64,000 nucleotides of DNA from Actinomadura violacea. GTDB taxonomy: Bacteria; Actinomycetota; Actinomycetes; Streptosporangiales; Streptosporangiaceae. The notes under the pieces were generated by a model, which was given only the letters and a program-made list of their open reading frames with translations, had not been told where the DNA came from and ran no database searches. The position numbers were made by a program, and so were the translations under genes. Positions 1 through 9,216 of the stretch are shown here, piece after piece. The stretch lies in assembly GCF_017573465.1 (NCBI RefSeq), contig NZ_JAGEPF010000044.1, positions 22,071 through 86,070 of the forward strand, read 5' to 3'. Each line of letters opens with the position of its first letter. The first letter of the stretch is position 1.

Positions 1-629
1 ATGGCGATGTTGTCCAGCACCTCCGGCTCCAGCGCCGCGTTCTTGATCAGCGTGGTGCCGTGCGCCAGCGCCGCCGCCATGATCAGGTTCTCGGTGCCGG
101 TGTGCGACGGCGTGTCGCAGTACAGCGTCCCGCCGCGCAGGTCGCCGGCCTTGATGTGGATGATGCCGTCGCCGTTGTCGGCCACGTGCTCGGTGACCGT
201 GGCGCCCATCCGCTTGAAGCCGTTGTAGTGGAAGTCCAGGTTGCGGCTGCCGAGGTTGCAGCCGCCGACGCCCTCGATGACCGCCTCGCCCAGCCGGTGC
301 AGCAGCGCCGGCACGAACAGGAACGAACCGCGGAAGCGGGAGGCGATCTCGCCGGGCAGCACCGGGCTGCTGAGCGAGGAGGCGTCGATCACGAGGGTGC
401 GCTCGGTCTCGTGCAGCTCGGCCTTGGCGCCGATCGCCCGCGCGAGCTCCACCGCCCGCCGGACGTCCTCGATGATCGGAACGTTCCGCAGCACCGTCCG
501 GCCCCGGGAGGCCATGAGCGAGGCGCCGATCATCGGCAGGACGGCGTTCTTGGCGCCCTGGACGAAGACGGTGCCGTGCAGCTGCCGGCCGCCGCGCACG
601 CGATACCGAACCTCGTGGCCCATGCTCAT
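1..629 (-). CDS. murA: MurA-type UDP-GlcNAc 1-carboxyvinyltransferase, partial (C-terminus outside window)
   Basis: Reading the minus strand from ATG 629 gives about 209 N-terminal residues of an EPSP-synthase-fold enolpyruvyl transferase, which adds the PEP-derived enolpyruvyl group to UDP-GlcNAc in the first committed step of peptidoglycan synthesis. Visible motifs are GAKNAVLP (26-33, the Lys-Asn pair of MurA) and GGCNLGSR (122-129), whose Cys124 aligns with the fosfomycin-target Cys115 of E. coli MurA. A GGAGA ribosome site lies just upstream; ATG 623 is an alternative start. The loop RFRGSFLF replaces the usual RAS-type motif, so this may be a second MurA paralogue or a pathway-specific relative rather than the main housekeeping copy. 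The end of the gene lies beyond position 1. Confidence 0.85.
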   Translation of the reverse strand, partial: MSMGHEVRYRVRGGRQLHGTVFVQGAKNAVLPMIGASLMASRGRTVLRNVPIIEDVRRAVELARAIGAKAELHETERTLVIDASSLSSPVLPGEIASRFRGSFLFVPALLHRLGEAVIEGVGGCNLGSRNLDFHYNGFKRMGATVTEHVADNGDGIIHIKAGDLRGGTLYCDTPSHTGTENLIMAAALAHGTTLIKNAALEPEVLDNIA

Positions 630-895
630 TCCGCCATATCTCCTTTGAAACGCGGTCAAGGTGCCTGCCCGATGAAGGTGGGACCACGGGGGCCGGGCGC
701 GCCGAAAGGTCCCGCTGCGCCAACGCGCCCCCAGTAAACCACCGGTCCGGGGATGGGGTGTCCGCATGCGCCACCCTTGCGCCAGTCTGCTTGGTGAGAT
801 CCCCAGAGCGTCCCAAAGGTTCGCATTCCCGGGGAAAATCCAAGCTGAGGAGTCCGCCGGACGGGTGTCCGCCGGCGGGTCTAAGGTGATCGTCC

Positions 896-1939
896 ATGGA
901 CGACACGCCCGGCTGGGACGCCATCGACGCCGCACTGCGCCCCCTGTACGGGGACGTCCAGCCGTACCACCTCGGCACCGTCATCAAGTGGGCGCTCGGC
1001 GGCCCCGACCCGCTCGACGGCATCAGCGTCTACGCCCGGACGGAGCCCGTCCCGCACTGGCATTTCGTGTCGTACGGGATGTCGGAGCTTTACGGCAAGG
1101 AGTCCAGCGACCCGGACGAGTCGGGCTGGGGCTTCGAGTTCACGTTCCGGCTGGTCCGCGACCCGGCGGACGCCGAGCCGCCGCCCTGGGCGGCGAACCT
1201 GCTCCAGAACCTCGCCCGGTACGTGTTCAGCTCGGGGAACTGGTTCGAGGCCGGGCACCACATGAACGTGAACGGGCCGATCGCCGCCGACCGCGAGGAC
1301 TCGCAGATCCGCGCCGTCGCGTTCGTCACCGACCCGGAGCTCGGCGAGATCGCCACGCCGCACGGCCGGGTGGAGTTCCTGCAGGTCGTCGGGCTCGCGG
1401 CGGAGGAGTACGAGGCCCTGCGGCAGTGGGACGCCGCGTCGTTCCTGACCGCGATCGCGCCGCACCTGCCGCTGTTCGTCACCGACATCGACCGGCCCTC
1501 GCTGCTCGCGGATCCGGAGCTGGCGCGCGCCGTCCGCGAGGGCATCGCGCGCGACGGGTCGAGCAGCGGCGCCCTGTTCGTGAACACGGCGCACTGGGAG
1601 CTGGACGGCGCCGCCACGACGCTGCGGATCGGCGCGCTGCAGGCCGAGGCGATCGCGCAGGCGCTCCGGGGACGGCTGCCGTTCGGCCGCACGCTGCTCC
1701 TGCAGACCGAGGACACGCGGATGGTGTTCCAGCCCGCGGGCGCGTACGCGGTCGTGGAGACCGAGGACGGTCGGCTCGACGTGAGCCTCCCGCCGGAGGC
1801 GCTGGACGACGTCGTCGCCGCGCTCCGCCCGGTCGCCGGCAGCACCCCGGTCGCGGCGCTGCCGGGCCTGACCGTCGAGATCGTCCCGACTCACATGCGG
1901 GACCGCTACGGCAACGAGACCGGTGAGGTCGTCGGCTAG
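896..1939 (+). CDS. Suppressor of fused (SUFU)-domain protein
   Basis: The 347-residue cytosolic protein has the bacterial SUFU fold throughout. Visible marks are an N-terminal YGDVQPYHLGT stretch (about 18-28), HWHFVSYGMSEL (about 51-62) and SGWGFEFTFRL (about 77-87), all typical of the family. In animals SUFU binds Gli factors; in bacteria the domain is common in actinomycetes, often near polymorphic-toxin immunity genes, but no toxin gene is next to it here. It starts at ATG 896 and ends in a 4-base convergent overlap with the MOSC gene. There is no signal peptide or membrane segment. The biochemical role is unknown; an immunity or scaffold role is only inference. Confidence 0.85.
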   Translation: MDDTPGWDAIDAALRPLYGDVQPYHLGTVIKWALGGPDPLDGISVYARTEPVPHWHFVSYGMSELYGKESSDPDESGWGFEFTFRLVRDPADAEPPPWAANLLQNLARYVFSSGNWFEAGHHMNVNGPIAADREDSQIRAVAFVTDPELGEIATPHGRVEFLQVVGLAAEEYEALRQWDAASFLTAIAPHLPLFVTDIDRPSLLADPELARAVREGIARDGSSSGALFVNTAHWELDGAATTLRIGALQAEAIAQALRGRLPFGRTLLLQTEDTRMVFQPAGAYAVVETEDGRLDVSLPPEALDDVVAALRPVAGSTPVAALPGLTVEIVPTHMRDRYGNETGEVVG

Positions 1940-2718
1940 CGGGCCTCGATGACCTCGACCGGGTCGCCCACCGTGAGGGTGCCGAGCGCGCGCGGGACGG
2001 CGTTCTGGCCGAACCGGATGCCGCGGTCGATCGTCCGGTAGGACGCCAGCGTCCGCAGCGGCTCGCGGCCCCGCTCCCCGGTCTCCTGGTCGGTCGTCGT
2101 GATGACGCACCGCGCGCACGCCTTGACCATCTCGATGACGGTCCCGCCGACGCGCAGCAGCCGCACCGAGTCCTCCGCGTACGCGCCGAGCCCCTCGACG
2201 ACCAGGCTCGGACGGAACCGGTTCATCGGCAGCGGCTCGTCCAGCCGCGCGTTCAGGTCCGCCAGGGACTCGGCGGAGATCACCAGCAGCGGGTAGCCGT
2301 CGGCGAACATCACCTCGCCGCCGCCCCGCGACGTCGCCCGGTGCCCCGTGAAACGGACCAGCCGGCAGTCGGCGTCCAGCAGCGCCGAGAACCAGCCGGC
2401 CGCCTCGTCGCCCTGGTCGACGCCCCGGGCCTCGTACCGCTGGACGGTCACGTCCAACACCTCCCCGTCGTCCACCGCCTTATGGACGAACCGGGAGGCG
2501 CCGGGCGCGTCGACGCTCAGGACCTCGCCGTCGTAGGACGGGCGCAGCAGCGCCATCCCGGCGAGGTCCCGCTGCGACAGGAACCGGCCCGACGGCGTGA
2601 CGAGCATGAACTCCCGGTCGTACGGGAGGCCCCGCGCCGTCAGTTCGGCGGTGCGCAGCGCGGTGCCGCCGCCGCTCTTGAGCGGGTAGGCGTTCAGCTC
2701 GGTCAGGGTGGCCGTCAC
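1936..2718 (-). CDS. MOSC domain-containing protein with N-terminal beta-barrel
   Basis: The 260-residue protein combines a MOSC N-terminal beta-barrel (about 1-115, with LNAYPLKSGGG at 8-18) and a MOSC domain (about 125-258). The MOSC part includes NRFRPSLVV and a KACARC cysteine motif near 200-205 that matches the sulfur-carrying Cys of molybdenum cofactor sulfurases and mARC-type proteins. Such proteins handle the Mo cofactor or reduce N-hydroxylated compounds. The gene lies 15 bases downstream of purB on the same strand and may share its transcript. Its 3' end overlaps the SUFU gene by 4 bases tail to tail. The substrate cannot be read from sequence. Confidence 0.9.
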   Translation of the reverse strand: MTATLTELNAYPLKSGGGTALRTAELTARGLPYDREFMLVTPSGRFLSQRDLAGMALLRPSYDGEVLSVDAPGASRFVHKAVDDGEVLDVTVQRYEARGVDQGDEAAGWFSALLDADCRLVRFTGHRATSRGGGEVMFADGYPLLVISAESLADLNARLDEPLPMNRFRPSLVVEGLGAYAEDSVRLLRVGGTVIEMVKACARCVITTTDQETGERGREPLRTLASYRTIDRGIRFGQNAVPRALGTLTVGDPVEVIEAR

Positions 2719-2733
2719 GGTCGCTCCGGAAGG

Positions 2734-4044
2734 TCAGGTCAGCGCGGCGAGGCGGTCGAAGACCGGGTCGAGGCGCTGCACGAACCGCTCCGGGCGGCAC
2801 ACCTCGTCCAGCCGCGCCTCGTCCAGCGCCAGCCCCGCTTCGGCGGCGTGCTTGCGGAGGGTCTCGCGGAACGGGACGCCCGTCTCCCACGTCTCCATCG
2901 CGGCCTTCTGGACCAGCGGGTACGCCTCGTCGTCGCGGGACATCCCCGCCTCGACCAGCTCCAGCAGCACCGTCGAGGTGTAGATCAGGCCGCCCGTCGA
3001 CTCCAGGTTCGCCGTCATCCGCGCCTCGTCCACGACGAGCCCGGACATCAGCCGGTTCGTCAGGTTCAGCATGTAGTCGAGCGCGATCGACGCGTCCGGC
3101 AGCGCGATCCGCTCCGTCGACGAGTGCGAGATGTCGCGCTCGTGCCACAGCGGGATCCCCTCCAGCACCGGGACGATCTGCGCCCGCACGATCCGCGCCA
3201 TCCCCGCCAGCCGCTCGGAGATGATCGGGTTCTTCTTGTGCGGCATCGCCGACGAGCCCTTCTGGCCCTTGCCGAACGGCTCCCACAGCTCGCGGACCTC
3301 GGTGCGCTGCCCGTGCCGCACCTCCAGCGCGACCGCCTCGCAGACCGTCGCCATGATCGCCAGCGCCGACACCCACTCGGAGATCCCGTCGCGCATCACG
3401 ACCTGCGTCGACACGTCCGCGCTCTGCAGCCCGAGCCTGCGCGCCACGTGCAGCTCGACCGCCGGGTCGATGTTGGAGTACGTCCCGACCGCGCCGGAGA
3501 TCGCCATCACGCCGACCGCCTCGCGGGCGCGGCGCAGCCGGTCCCGGGACCGGGCCATCGCGAACGCGAAGTCGGCGACCCGGTGCCCCCACACGTCCGG
3601 CTCGCCGTGGATGCCGTGCGTCCGGCCCACCCGCAGCGTCGCCCGGTGCGCCAGCGCGTGGTCGCGCAGCGTCGCGACCAGCGCGTCCGCCTTCGCCAGC
3701 AGGATGTCGGTCGCCTCGACGAGCTGCAGCGCGAGCGCCGTGTCCAGCAGGTCGGACGAGGTCATGCCGAAGTGGACGTACCGGGCCGCCTCGCGCGGCT
3801 CGGTGTTGTCCGCCCAGGCCGAGAGGAACGCGATCACGTCGTGCTGCGTGACCGCCTCGATCTCGTGCACCGCCTCCGGCGTCGGCGGCGGCGCCTTGCG
3901 CACCGGCTCCACCACCTCCGGCGGGATCGTGCCGGCCTCGGCGTGGGCCTCGACCACCAGGGTCTCGACCTGACACCACAGCTCGTATTTGTGCGCGTCG
4001 CTCCAGACGCGCCCCATCTCCGGAAGTGTGTACCGCTCGATCAC
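2734..4044 (-). CDS. purB: Adenylosuccinate lyase
   Basis: This 436-residue fumarase/aspartase-superfamily enzyme cleaves SAICAR to AICAR and adenylosuccinate to AMP in purine synthesis. It has the expected length. The N-terminus MIERYTLPEMGRVWSD and the superfamily signature SSAMPHKKNP, the flexible catalytic loop, are both plain, as is the TSSDLLDTALALQL helix region. The start at ATG 4044 fits the family N-terminus. Upstream, a 350-base block of GC-rich tandem repeats separates it from purD on the same strand, so the two are probably not simply co-transcribed. The MOSC gene follows 15 bases downstream. Confidence 0.97.
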   Translation of the reverse strand: MIERYTLPEMGRVWSDAHKYELWCQVETLVVEAHAEAGTIPPEVVEPVRKAPPPTPEAVHEIEAVTQHDVIAFLSAWADNTEPREAARYVHFGMTSSDLLDTALALQLVEATDILLAKADALVATLRDHALAHRATLRVGRTHGIHGEPDVWGHRVADFAFAMARSRDRLRRAREAVGVMAISGAVGTYSNIDPAVELHVARRLGLQSADVSTQVVMRDGISEWVSALAIMATVCEAVALEVRHGQRTEVRELWEPFGKGQKGSSAMPHKKNPIISERLAGMARIVRAQIVPVLEGIPLWHERDISHSSTERIALPDASIALDYMLNLTNRLMSGLVVDEARMTANLESTGGLIYTSTVLLELVEAGMSRDDEAYPLVQKAAMETWETGVPFRETLRKHAAEAGLALDEARLDEVCRPERFVQRLDPVFDRLAALT

Positions 4045-4062
4045 GCTTGCATTCTCCCATTA

Positions 4063-4380
4063 CCCAGGGGGTGCGACCCCCCTGGAACCCCCCGTTACGA
4101 CGGACGAGGCGTTTCCCGCTCCGCTAGAGCTCCGCGCGAAACGCCCACTTAGCCCAGGGGGCGACCCCCTGGAACCCCCCGTTACGACGGACGAGACGTT
4201 TCCCGCTCCGCTGGCGCTCCGCGCGAAACGCCCACTTAGCCCAGAGGGACGACCCCCCTGGAACCCCCCGTTGCGACGGACGAGGCGTTTCCCGCTCCGC
4301 TAGAGCTCCGCGCGAAACGCCTCGTCCGTCGTCGGGCAGGCCCGCTCCGCTCGCTGCACTCGCTCCGCGTGCCTGCCCGT
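4063..4380. repeat. Three tandem copies of an 80-90-base GC-rich palindromic repeat plus terminal inverted segment
   Basis: Units begin near 4063, 4153 and 4240 (spacing 90 and 87). Each starts with a CCCAGGGGG..CCCCCTGG hairpin, then a CCCCCCGTT-ACGACGGACGAG-type block, then a GGCGTTTC..GAAACGCC inverted repeat. The last unit forms an 18-bp perfect stem (4274-4291 with 4314-4331, 22-nt loop), followed by a GC-rich tail to about 4380. The same composite, in the opposite strand sense, follows fbaA near 14690-14810. The block fills the purD-purB gap and has no credible reading frame of its own. It is a dispersed chromosomal repeat that may terminate or process transcripts. Confidence 0.85.
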
Positions 4381-4397
4381 GGCCGGGGTGCAGGTGG

Positions 4398-5645
<1,248 letters not shown>

Positions 5646-5892
5646 GTCGAGCGAGCTTACTGGTCCCGGCGCCGCGGTGTGGGAGCCGGTAAGGCGGGCA
5701 TAAGGCCCGGGCGGTAAGGCGTTATGGGCAGTGCCGGCCGGGCGTCGCGGACGCCGCCGGGCCCCGGTGAGGCGGCCGTCACACTGGTCCCACGTGAACC
5801 TCGCCGAAGGGCCCGGCGTCTTAAATGTCGGCTGGTAAGCTGCGACGGGCTTGACGCCCCGTGGCCGAGGTGCGCGAAAGGAGGTGGTCGGG

Positions 5893-6009
5893 ATGAGTCC
5901 TGGCGATACTTGCAGTTCGCCGGAGAACCCTCACAGTCCGGGCAGGGCTGTCCATCCGTCCGCCTCCATCTGGCGTCCGGCCATCGCTCCCGCGCGCTCC
6001 CCTCGCTGA
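5893..6009 (+). CDS. Candidate 38-residue Pro/Ser-rich leader peptide upstream of corA
   Basis: A short frame from ATG 5893 to TGA 6009 is preceded by AAAGGAGGT (5877-5885), a near-perfect complement of the 16S rRNA tail at 7-base spacing, one of the best ribosome sites in the window. The peptide has 38 residues, begins MSPGDTCSSPENPHSPGR, has seven prolines, and ends 71 bases before corA. TTGACG at 5851 could be part of a promoter. Pro-rich leader peptides control Mg2+ transporter genes in enterobacteria (mgtL, corL), so attenuation by translation is a reasonable hypothesis. The alternative is a chance frame or an unrelated small protein. Confidence 0.5.
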   Translation: MSPGDTCSSPENPHSPGRAVHPSASIWRPAIAPARSPR

Positions 6010-6080
6010 TCCGAGCTCCACCGATCGGTTCCGGGTAGAGCGCGCCCCTGCGTGCGTGGCCGGCGGGTTAGGAGCACCTC

Positions 6081-7181
6081 ATGGCCATGACACGAGTCCG
6101 TCCGGCGCGCGCCACCAAGTCGCTGTTCAAGGCCCGCGGGCGAACGCACGGTGCACAGGTACAGGGGCGCGCCCGCGACTCCGCCGTCATCGACTGGGCC
6201 GCCTACATCGACGGCCACCGCGCGTCCACCGCCACCGTCGAGGACGCCGTCCGCCTGATCCGCGACGGCCGCCTCACCCCCGACGGCGACAGCGCCGGCT
6301 TCGTCTGGGTCGGGCTGCACGAGCCGTCGGCCACCGAGCTGTCGGAGCTGGCCGAGGTGTTCGGCCTGCACCCGCTCGCCGTGGAGGACGCGATCCACGC
6401 GCACCAGCGGCCCAAGCTGGAGCGCTACGACGACGTCCACTTCGTCGTGATGAAGACGGTCGGCTACGTCTCCACCGGCCCGGACCAGGCCGAGGTCGTC
6501 GAGACCGGCGAGATCATGATCTTCTGCGGCCCGGACTTCGTGGTGACGGTCCGGCACGGCACGCACGGCGAGCTCGGCCCCGTCCGCCGGCAGCTGGAGA
6601 AGGACCCGGCGCGCCTCGCGATGGGGCCCGCCGCCGTCCTGCACGCCGTCGCCGACCGCGTCGTGGACGGCTACGTCTGCGTCGCCGACGCCGTCCAGGA
6701 GGACATCGACGAGGTCGAGGAGGCCGTGTTCTCGCCGGAGCGCACCGACGAGGCCCGCCGCATCTACCGGCTCAAGCGCGAGGTCATCCAGCTCAAGCGG
6801 GCCGTCGGCCCGCTCGCCGGCCCGCTGCGCAACCTGTCCGGCCGGCGCTTCGTGCCCGCCGAGATCAAGGAGTACCTCCGCGACGTCGAGGACCACCTCA
6901 CGCGCGTCCGCGAGCAGGTCGAGGCCTACGACGAGCTGCTGAACCCGATCCTGCAGGCGCACATGACGCAGGTGACGGTCACCGACAACAAGGACATGCG
7001 CAAGATCTCCGCCTGGGGCGCGATCTTCATGGTGCCCACCGCGATCACCGGCGTCTACGGGATGAACTTCGACTTCATGCCCGAGACCCACTGGCACTTC
7101 GGCTACCCGATGATCGTCGGCGCCATCGCCTTCATCTGCCTCACCCTGTACCGAGGCTTCCGCCGCAACGGCTGGCTGTGA
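6081..7181 (+). CDS. corA: CorA-family magnesium/cobalt channel
   Basis: The 366-residue protein has the CorA layout: a large N-terminal cytoplasmic alpha/beta domain (about 40-190), a long coiled helix (about 200-310), and two C-terminal membrane helices (about 308-327 and 336-356). The signature YGMNF, with GMN at 327-329, is at the end of the first helix, as needed for the selectivity loop of the pentameric channel. The first 30 residues are basic and low in complexity. It starts at ATG 6081 after a TTAGGAGCACCTC ribosome site. The upstream 5877-6009 leader peptide candidate may regulate it. Mg2+ uptake is the likely role; Co2+ or efflux cannot be excluded. Confidence 0.95.
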   Translation: MAMTRVRPARATKSLFKARGRTHGAQVQGRARDSAVIDWAAYIDGHRASTATVEDAVRLIRDGRLTPDGDSAGFVWVGLHEPSATELSELAEVFGLHPLAVEDAIHAHQRPKLERYDDVHFVVMKTVGYVSTGPDQAEVVETGEIMIFCGPDFVVTVRHGTHGELGPVRRQLEKDPARLAMGPAAVLHAVADRVVDGYVCVADAVQEDIDEVEEAVFSPERTDEARRIYRLKREVIQLKRAVGPLAGPLRNLSGRRFVPAEIKEYLRDVEDHLTRVREQVEAYDELLNPILQAHMTQVTVTDNKDMRKISAWGAIFMVPTAITGVYGMNFDFMPETHWHFGYPMIVGAIAFICLTLYRGFRRNGWL

Positions 7182-7200
7182 CTATTGCAATCCCGGCCCA

Positions 7201-7230
7201 AGGGCCTCGCCTAGCGGCTCGGCCCTTGAC
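7201..7230 (+). terminator. Hairpin downstream of corA
   Basis: CAAGGGCC at 7201-7208 pairs perfectly with GGCCCTTG at 7223-7230 around a 14-nt loop, 20 bases after the corA stop. A second, stronger stem follows at 7268-7301. There is no T-run, as is usual for high-GC actinomycete terminators. Confidence 0.55.
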
Positions 7231-7267
7231 CGTGCTCGGGCGAGCGCGGCATCGCTTCGCGATCTTC

Positions 7268-7301
7268 CCGGCGGGGCTCGCCTCCGGCTTCGCCCCGCCG
7301 G
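7268..7301. terminator. Second GC-rich hairpin between corA and the Rpn-like pseudogene
   Basis: CCGGCGGGGC (7268-7277) and GCCCCGCCGG (7292-7301) form a 10-bp perfect stem with a 14-nt loop. It lies between convergent genes and could end transcripts from both sides. Confidence 0.5.
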
Positions 7302-7361
7302 TCAGGTAACGCGCTCGCGCGGCGGCCGGGGTCTCCGCACGGGGCCCGGGTGGTCGGTGCG

Positions 7362-8218
7362 TCAGTCGAACAGGTCCTCGACCTTGTCGATCACTGCGGC
7401 TCGCCGGATCCACTTCTCGAGCATGCCGGTGTCGGTGCAGCCGGCGATGACCTCGCGGGTGGAGTCGGGGACCTGCAGGCCGCGCGCGTCCAGCATGACC
7501 AGCAGGGCCTCGGCTTCCCCCTCGGCGCGCCCCTCGCTCTTCCCGCGGCCGAAGTGCTCGCGGGCGAAGGGGCTGCTGACCAGCCAGGTGGACGAGGCCA
7601 TGAGTTCCTCCAGAGTGCGACGTGCGGCTCGCGAAGCCATGTCGTATGCGTATTCATAGTACTGCGGTGCGTATTCGTTCGGCATGAGTTGCAAGCCGCG
7701 GACGAACGCTTCGGCCACCTTCCGCTCCTGGTGGACCAGCACCGACAGCACGGCCACTTCGGGGTGGGGCGCCACCTCGGCGGCGTCGCTGATCGCCGGG
7801 ACGTCGTCCGGGCCCAGCACCACCACCTGGGCCACGTAGCCCGGCAGGTCGGTGGGGATCGGCTTGGCGAAGAACGCCGCGGTCGTCACGTCGGGGCAGA
7901 TGCAGAGCAGTGTCACCGGACAGTCCAGCATCAGCCACAGCGATGCCGCGTACCTCGGGAGTTGCCGGCGTTTGGCCTCGCTCGACTCCTGCTGGACTTC
8001 CACGATGAGGCCGTGGAACGGCTGCTGTGGCGGTCCGGCCGAGATGACGTGTCCGGAGTGAAGTCCTTGGACGGCCGGTCGTTGAAGGCGTTGCTCTCTA
8101 CGCGGACCAGTGGTGTGTGCGGTATGGCGACGCCCTTGAGGTCGCGGAGCATCTCGAGTGCCGACTGGGGACGGTCGCGGATCATCTGGTTGATCGCGTC
8201 ATGCAGGGGGGACGGCAT
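7362..8218 (-). pseudogene. Rpn/PD-(D/E)XK nuclease-like protein gene broken by a frameshift
   Basis: Two frames together make one familiar actinomycete protein. The first, from ATG 8218, opens MPSPLHDAINQMIRDRP and reaches RVESNAFNDRPSKDFTPDT. The family sequence then continues in another frame from VISAGPPQQP to EVQQESSEAKRRQLPRYAA and on to the stop at 7362. One missing base near 8043-8045 (a G in the ACG-GTC context) restores a single frame of about 285 residues. The D and E-x-Q residues fit a degenerate PD-(D/E)XK active site as in Rpn recombination-promoting nucleases. A charged, low-complexity GRGKSEGRAEGEAE segment precedes the C-terminus. A sequencing error is possible. Confidence 0.8.
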
Positions 8219-8266
8219 GAGCGCTAAGTTATCAGGTCATCGCGTTCTGTGACGGATTTTCCGGTC

Positions 8267-9142
8267 TCAAGCCCGTGTGGCGGTGGTCGGACGGGGGGCG
8301 GGGAAGCGGTCGGGGTAGTCGGTTACGAGGGCGTCTACGCCGTATTTGATGAGGCGGGTCATGTCCTCGGGGGCGTTGACGGTCCAGACGACGACCGGGA
8401 GGGCGAGGGTGTGGGCGTCCTCGACGAGGCCGGGAGTGGTGATGGCGTGCTCGGGGGACAGGGCGGTCGCGCCGACCGCGGCGGCGGCCGCCACCGGGTC
8501 GTCCGGCGGTAGGCCGGCAAGCCAGCGGGTGCCGGGGACGAGCGTCTTGCGTTCGATGAGCGCGGTGCGGCGGAGCGCGGGATGGTTGCGGTGGGCCTCC
8601 ACCAGGACGCGCCAGTCGAACGCGAGGAGCCGGCTGCGGCCGGTCATCCCGGCCTTGGCCAGGACGTCGGCGACGGCGGCGGTGAAGAGGCCGATCTCCT
8701 CGTCCGTCCAGTCGGGGTCGGTCTTCAGCTCGACGGCGAGGCCTACGCTGGTCGGCGCGAGGAGCGCGCACGCCTCCGCCAGCGTGGGGATCGGCGTGCC
8801 GGGTAGCGGGCGCTGGGTGCGCGCGAACGCGTCGTCGCGCTGCCGGACGCCCGCGTCGACGGTCTTGAGCTGCGCGAGCGTCAGCTCCCTGACGGGCTTG
8901 CCGACGTAGGGGAACGCGGGGTCGTCCGGCCAGGCGGGCGCGGTGTCGGCGAGGTTCGCCGGCGACAGCACCTGGTCGTGGCCGAGGACGACGGCGCCGT
9001 CCGCGGACAGGCCGACGTCCAGCTCGATGACGTCCACGCCCAGGTCGGCGGCGTGCGCGAAGCCCGGCAGCGTGTTCTCCGGGCGCAGCCCGCGCGCCCC
9101 CCGATGACCGTGCAGTTCGACGGTCCCCCCGATGGTGATCAC
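8267..9142 (-). CDS. Glycerophosphodiester phosphodiesterase family protein
   Basis: The 291-residue TIM-barrel enzyme should hydrolyse glycerophosphodiesters to glycerol 3-phosphate and an alcohol. The GDPD signature begins at residue 11, HGHRGARGLRPENT, and gives the catalytic His13 and Arg14 and the metal ligand Glu22. Further metal ligands lie in IELDV (39-43) and a catalytic His in GHDQ (54-57). VELKTD and the C-terminal VWTVN and VTDYPD motifs are also typical. GTG 9142 is the most likely start because the GDPD motif follows directly; the frame stays open far upstream but that part only shadows purA. There is no signal peptide, so it is probably cytosolic. Its stop lies 48 bases from the Rpn-like pseudogene. 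Confidence 0.92.
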   Translation of the reverse strand: MITIGGTVELHGHRGARGLRPENTLPGFAHAADLGVDVIELDVGLSADGAVVLGHDQVLSPANLADTAPAWPDDPAFPYVGKPVRELTLAQLKTVDAGVRQRDDAFARTQRPLPGTPIPTLAEACALLAPTSVGLAVELKTDPDWTDEEIGLFTAAVADVLAKAGMTGRSRLLAFDWRVLVEAHRNHPALRRTALIERKTLVPGTRWLAGLPPDDPVAAAAAVGATALSPEHAITTPGLVEDAHTLALPVVVWTVNAPEDMTRLIKYGVDALVTDYPDRFPAPRPTTATRA

Positions 9143-9216
9143 CGGGGGAACGGTACCGGCCGCCGCCGAACCCCGGGTGGAGGTCCGGTGAGGGCCGGGG
9201 GAACGGGGGGTCAGGC

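Noticed and set aside
2341..4152. 603-codon plus-strand frame across MOSC and purB
   Set aside because: It is antisense to purB, whose signature motifs are unmistakable, and is Arg/Gln-rich without any recognisable domain.
4063..4380. A CRISPR array upstream of purB
   Set aside because: Only three tandem units of nearly 90 bases with no unique spacers, and internal hairpins rather than direct repeats.
5646..6080. An M-box riboswitch before corA
   Set aside because: The conserved M-box sequence blocks are not present; a leader peptide is the simpler reading.
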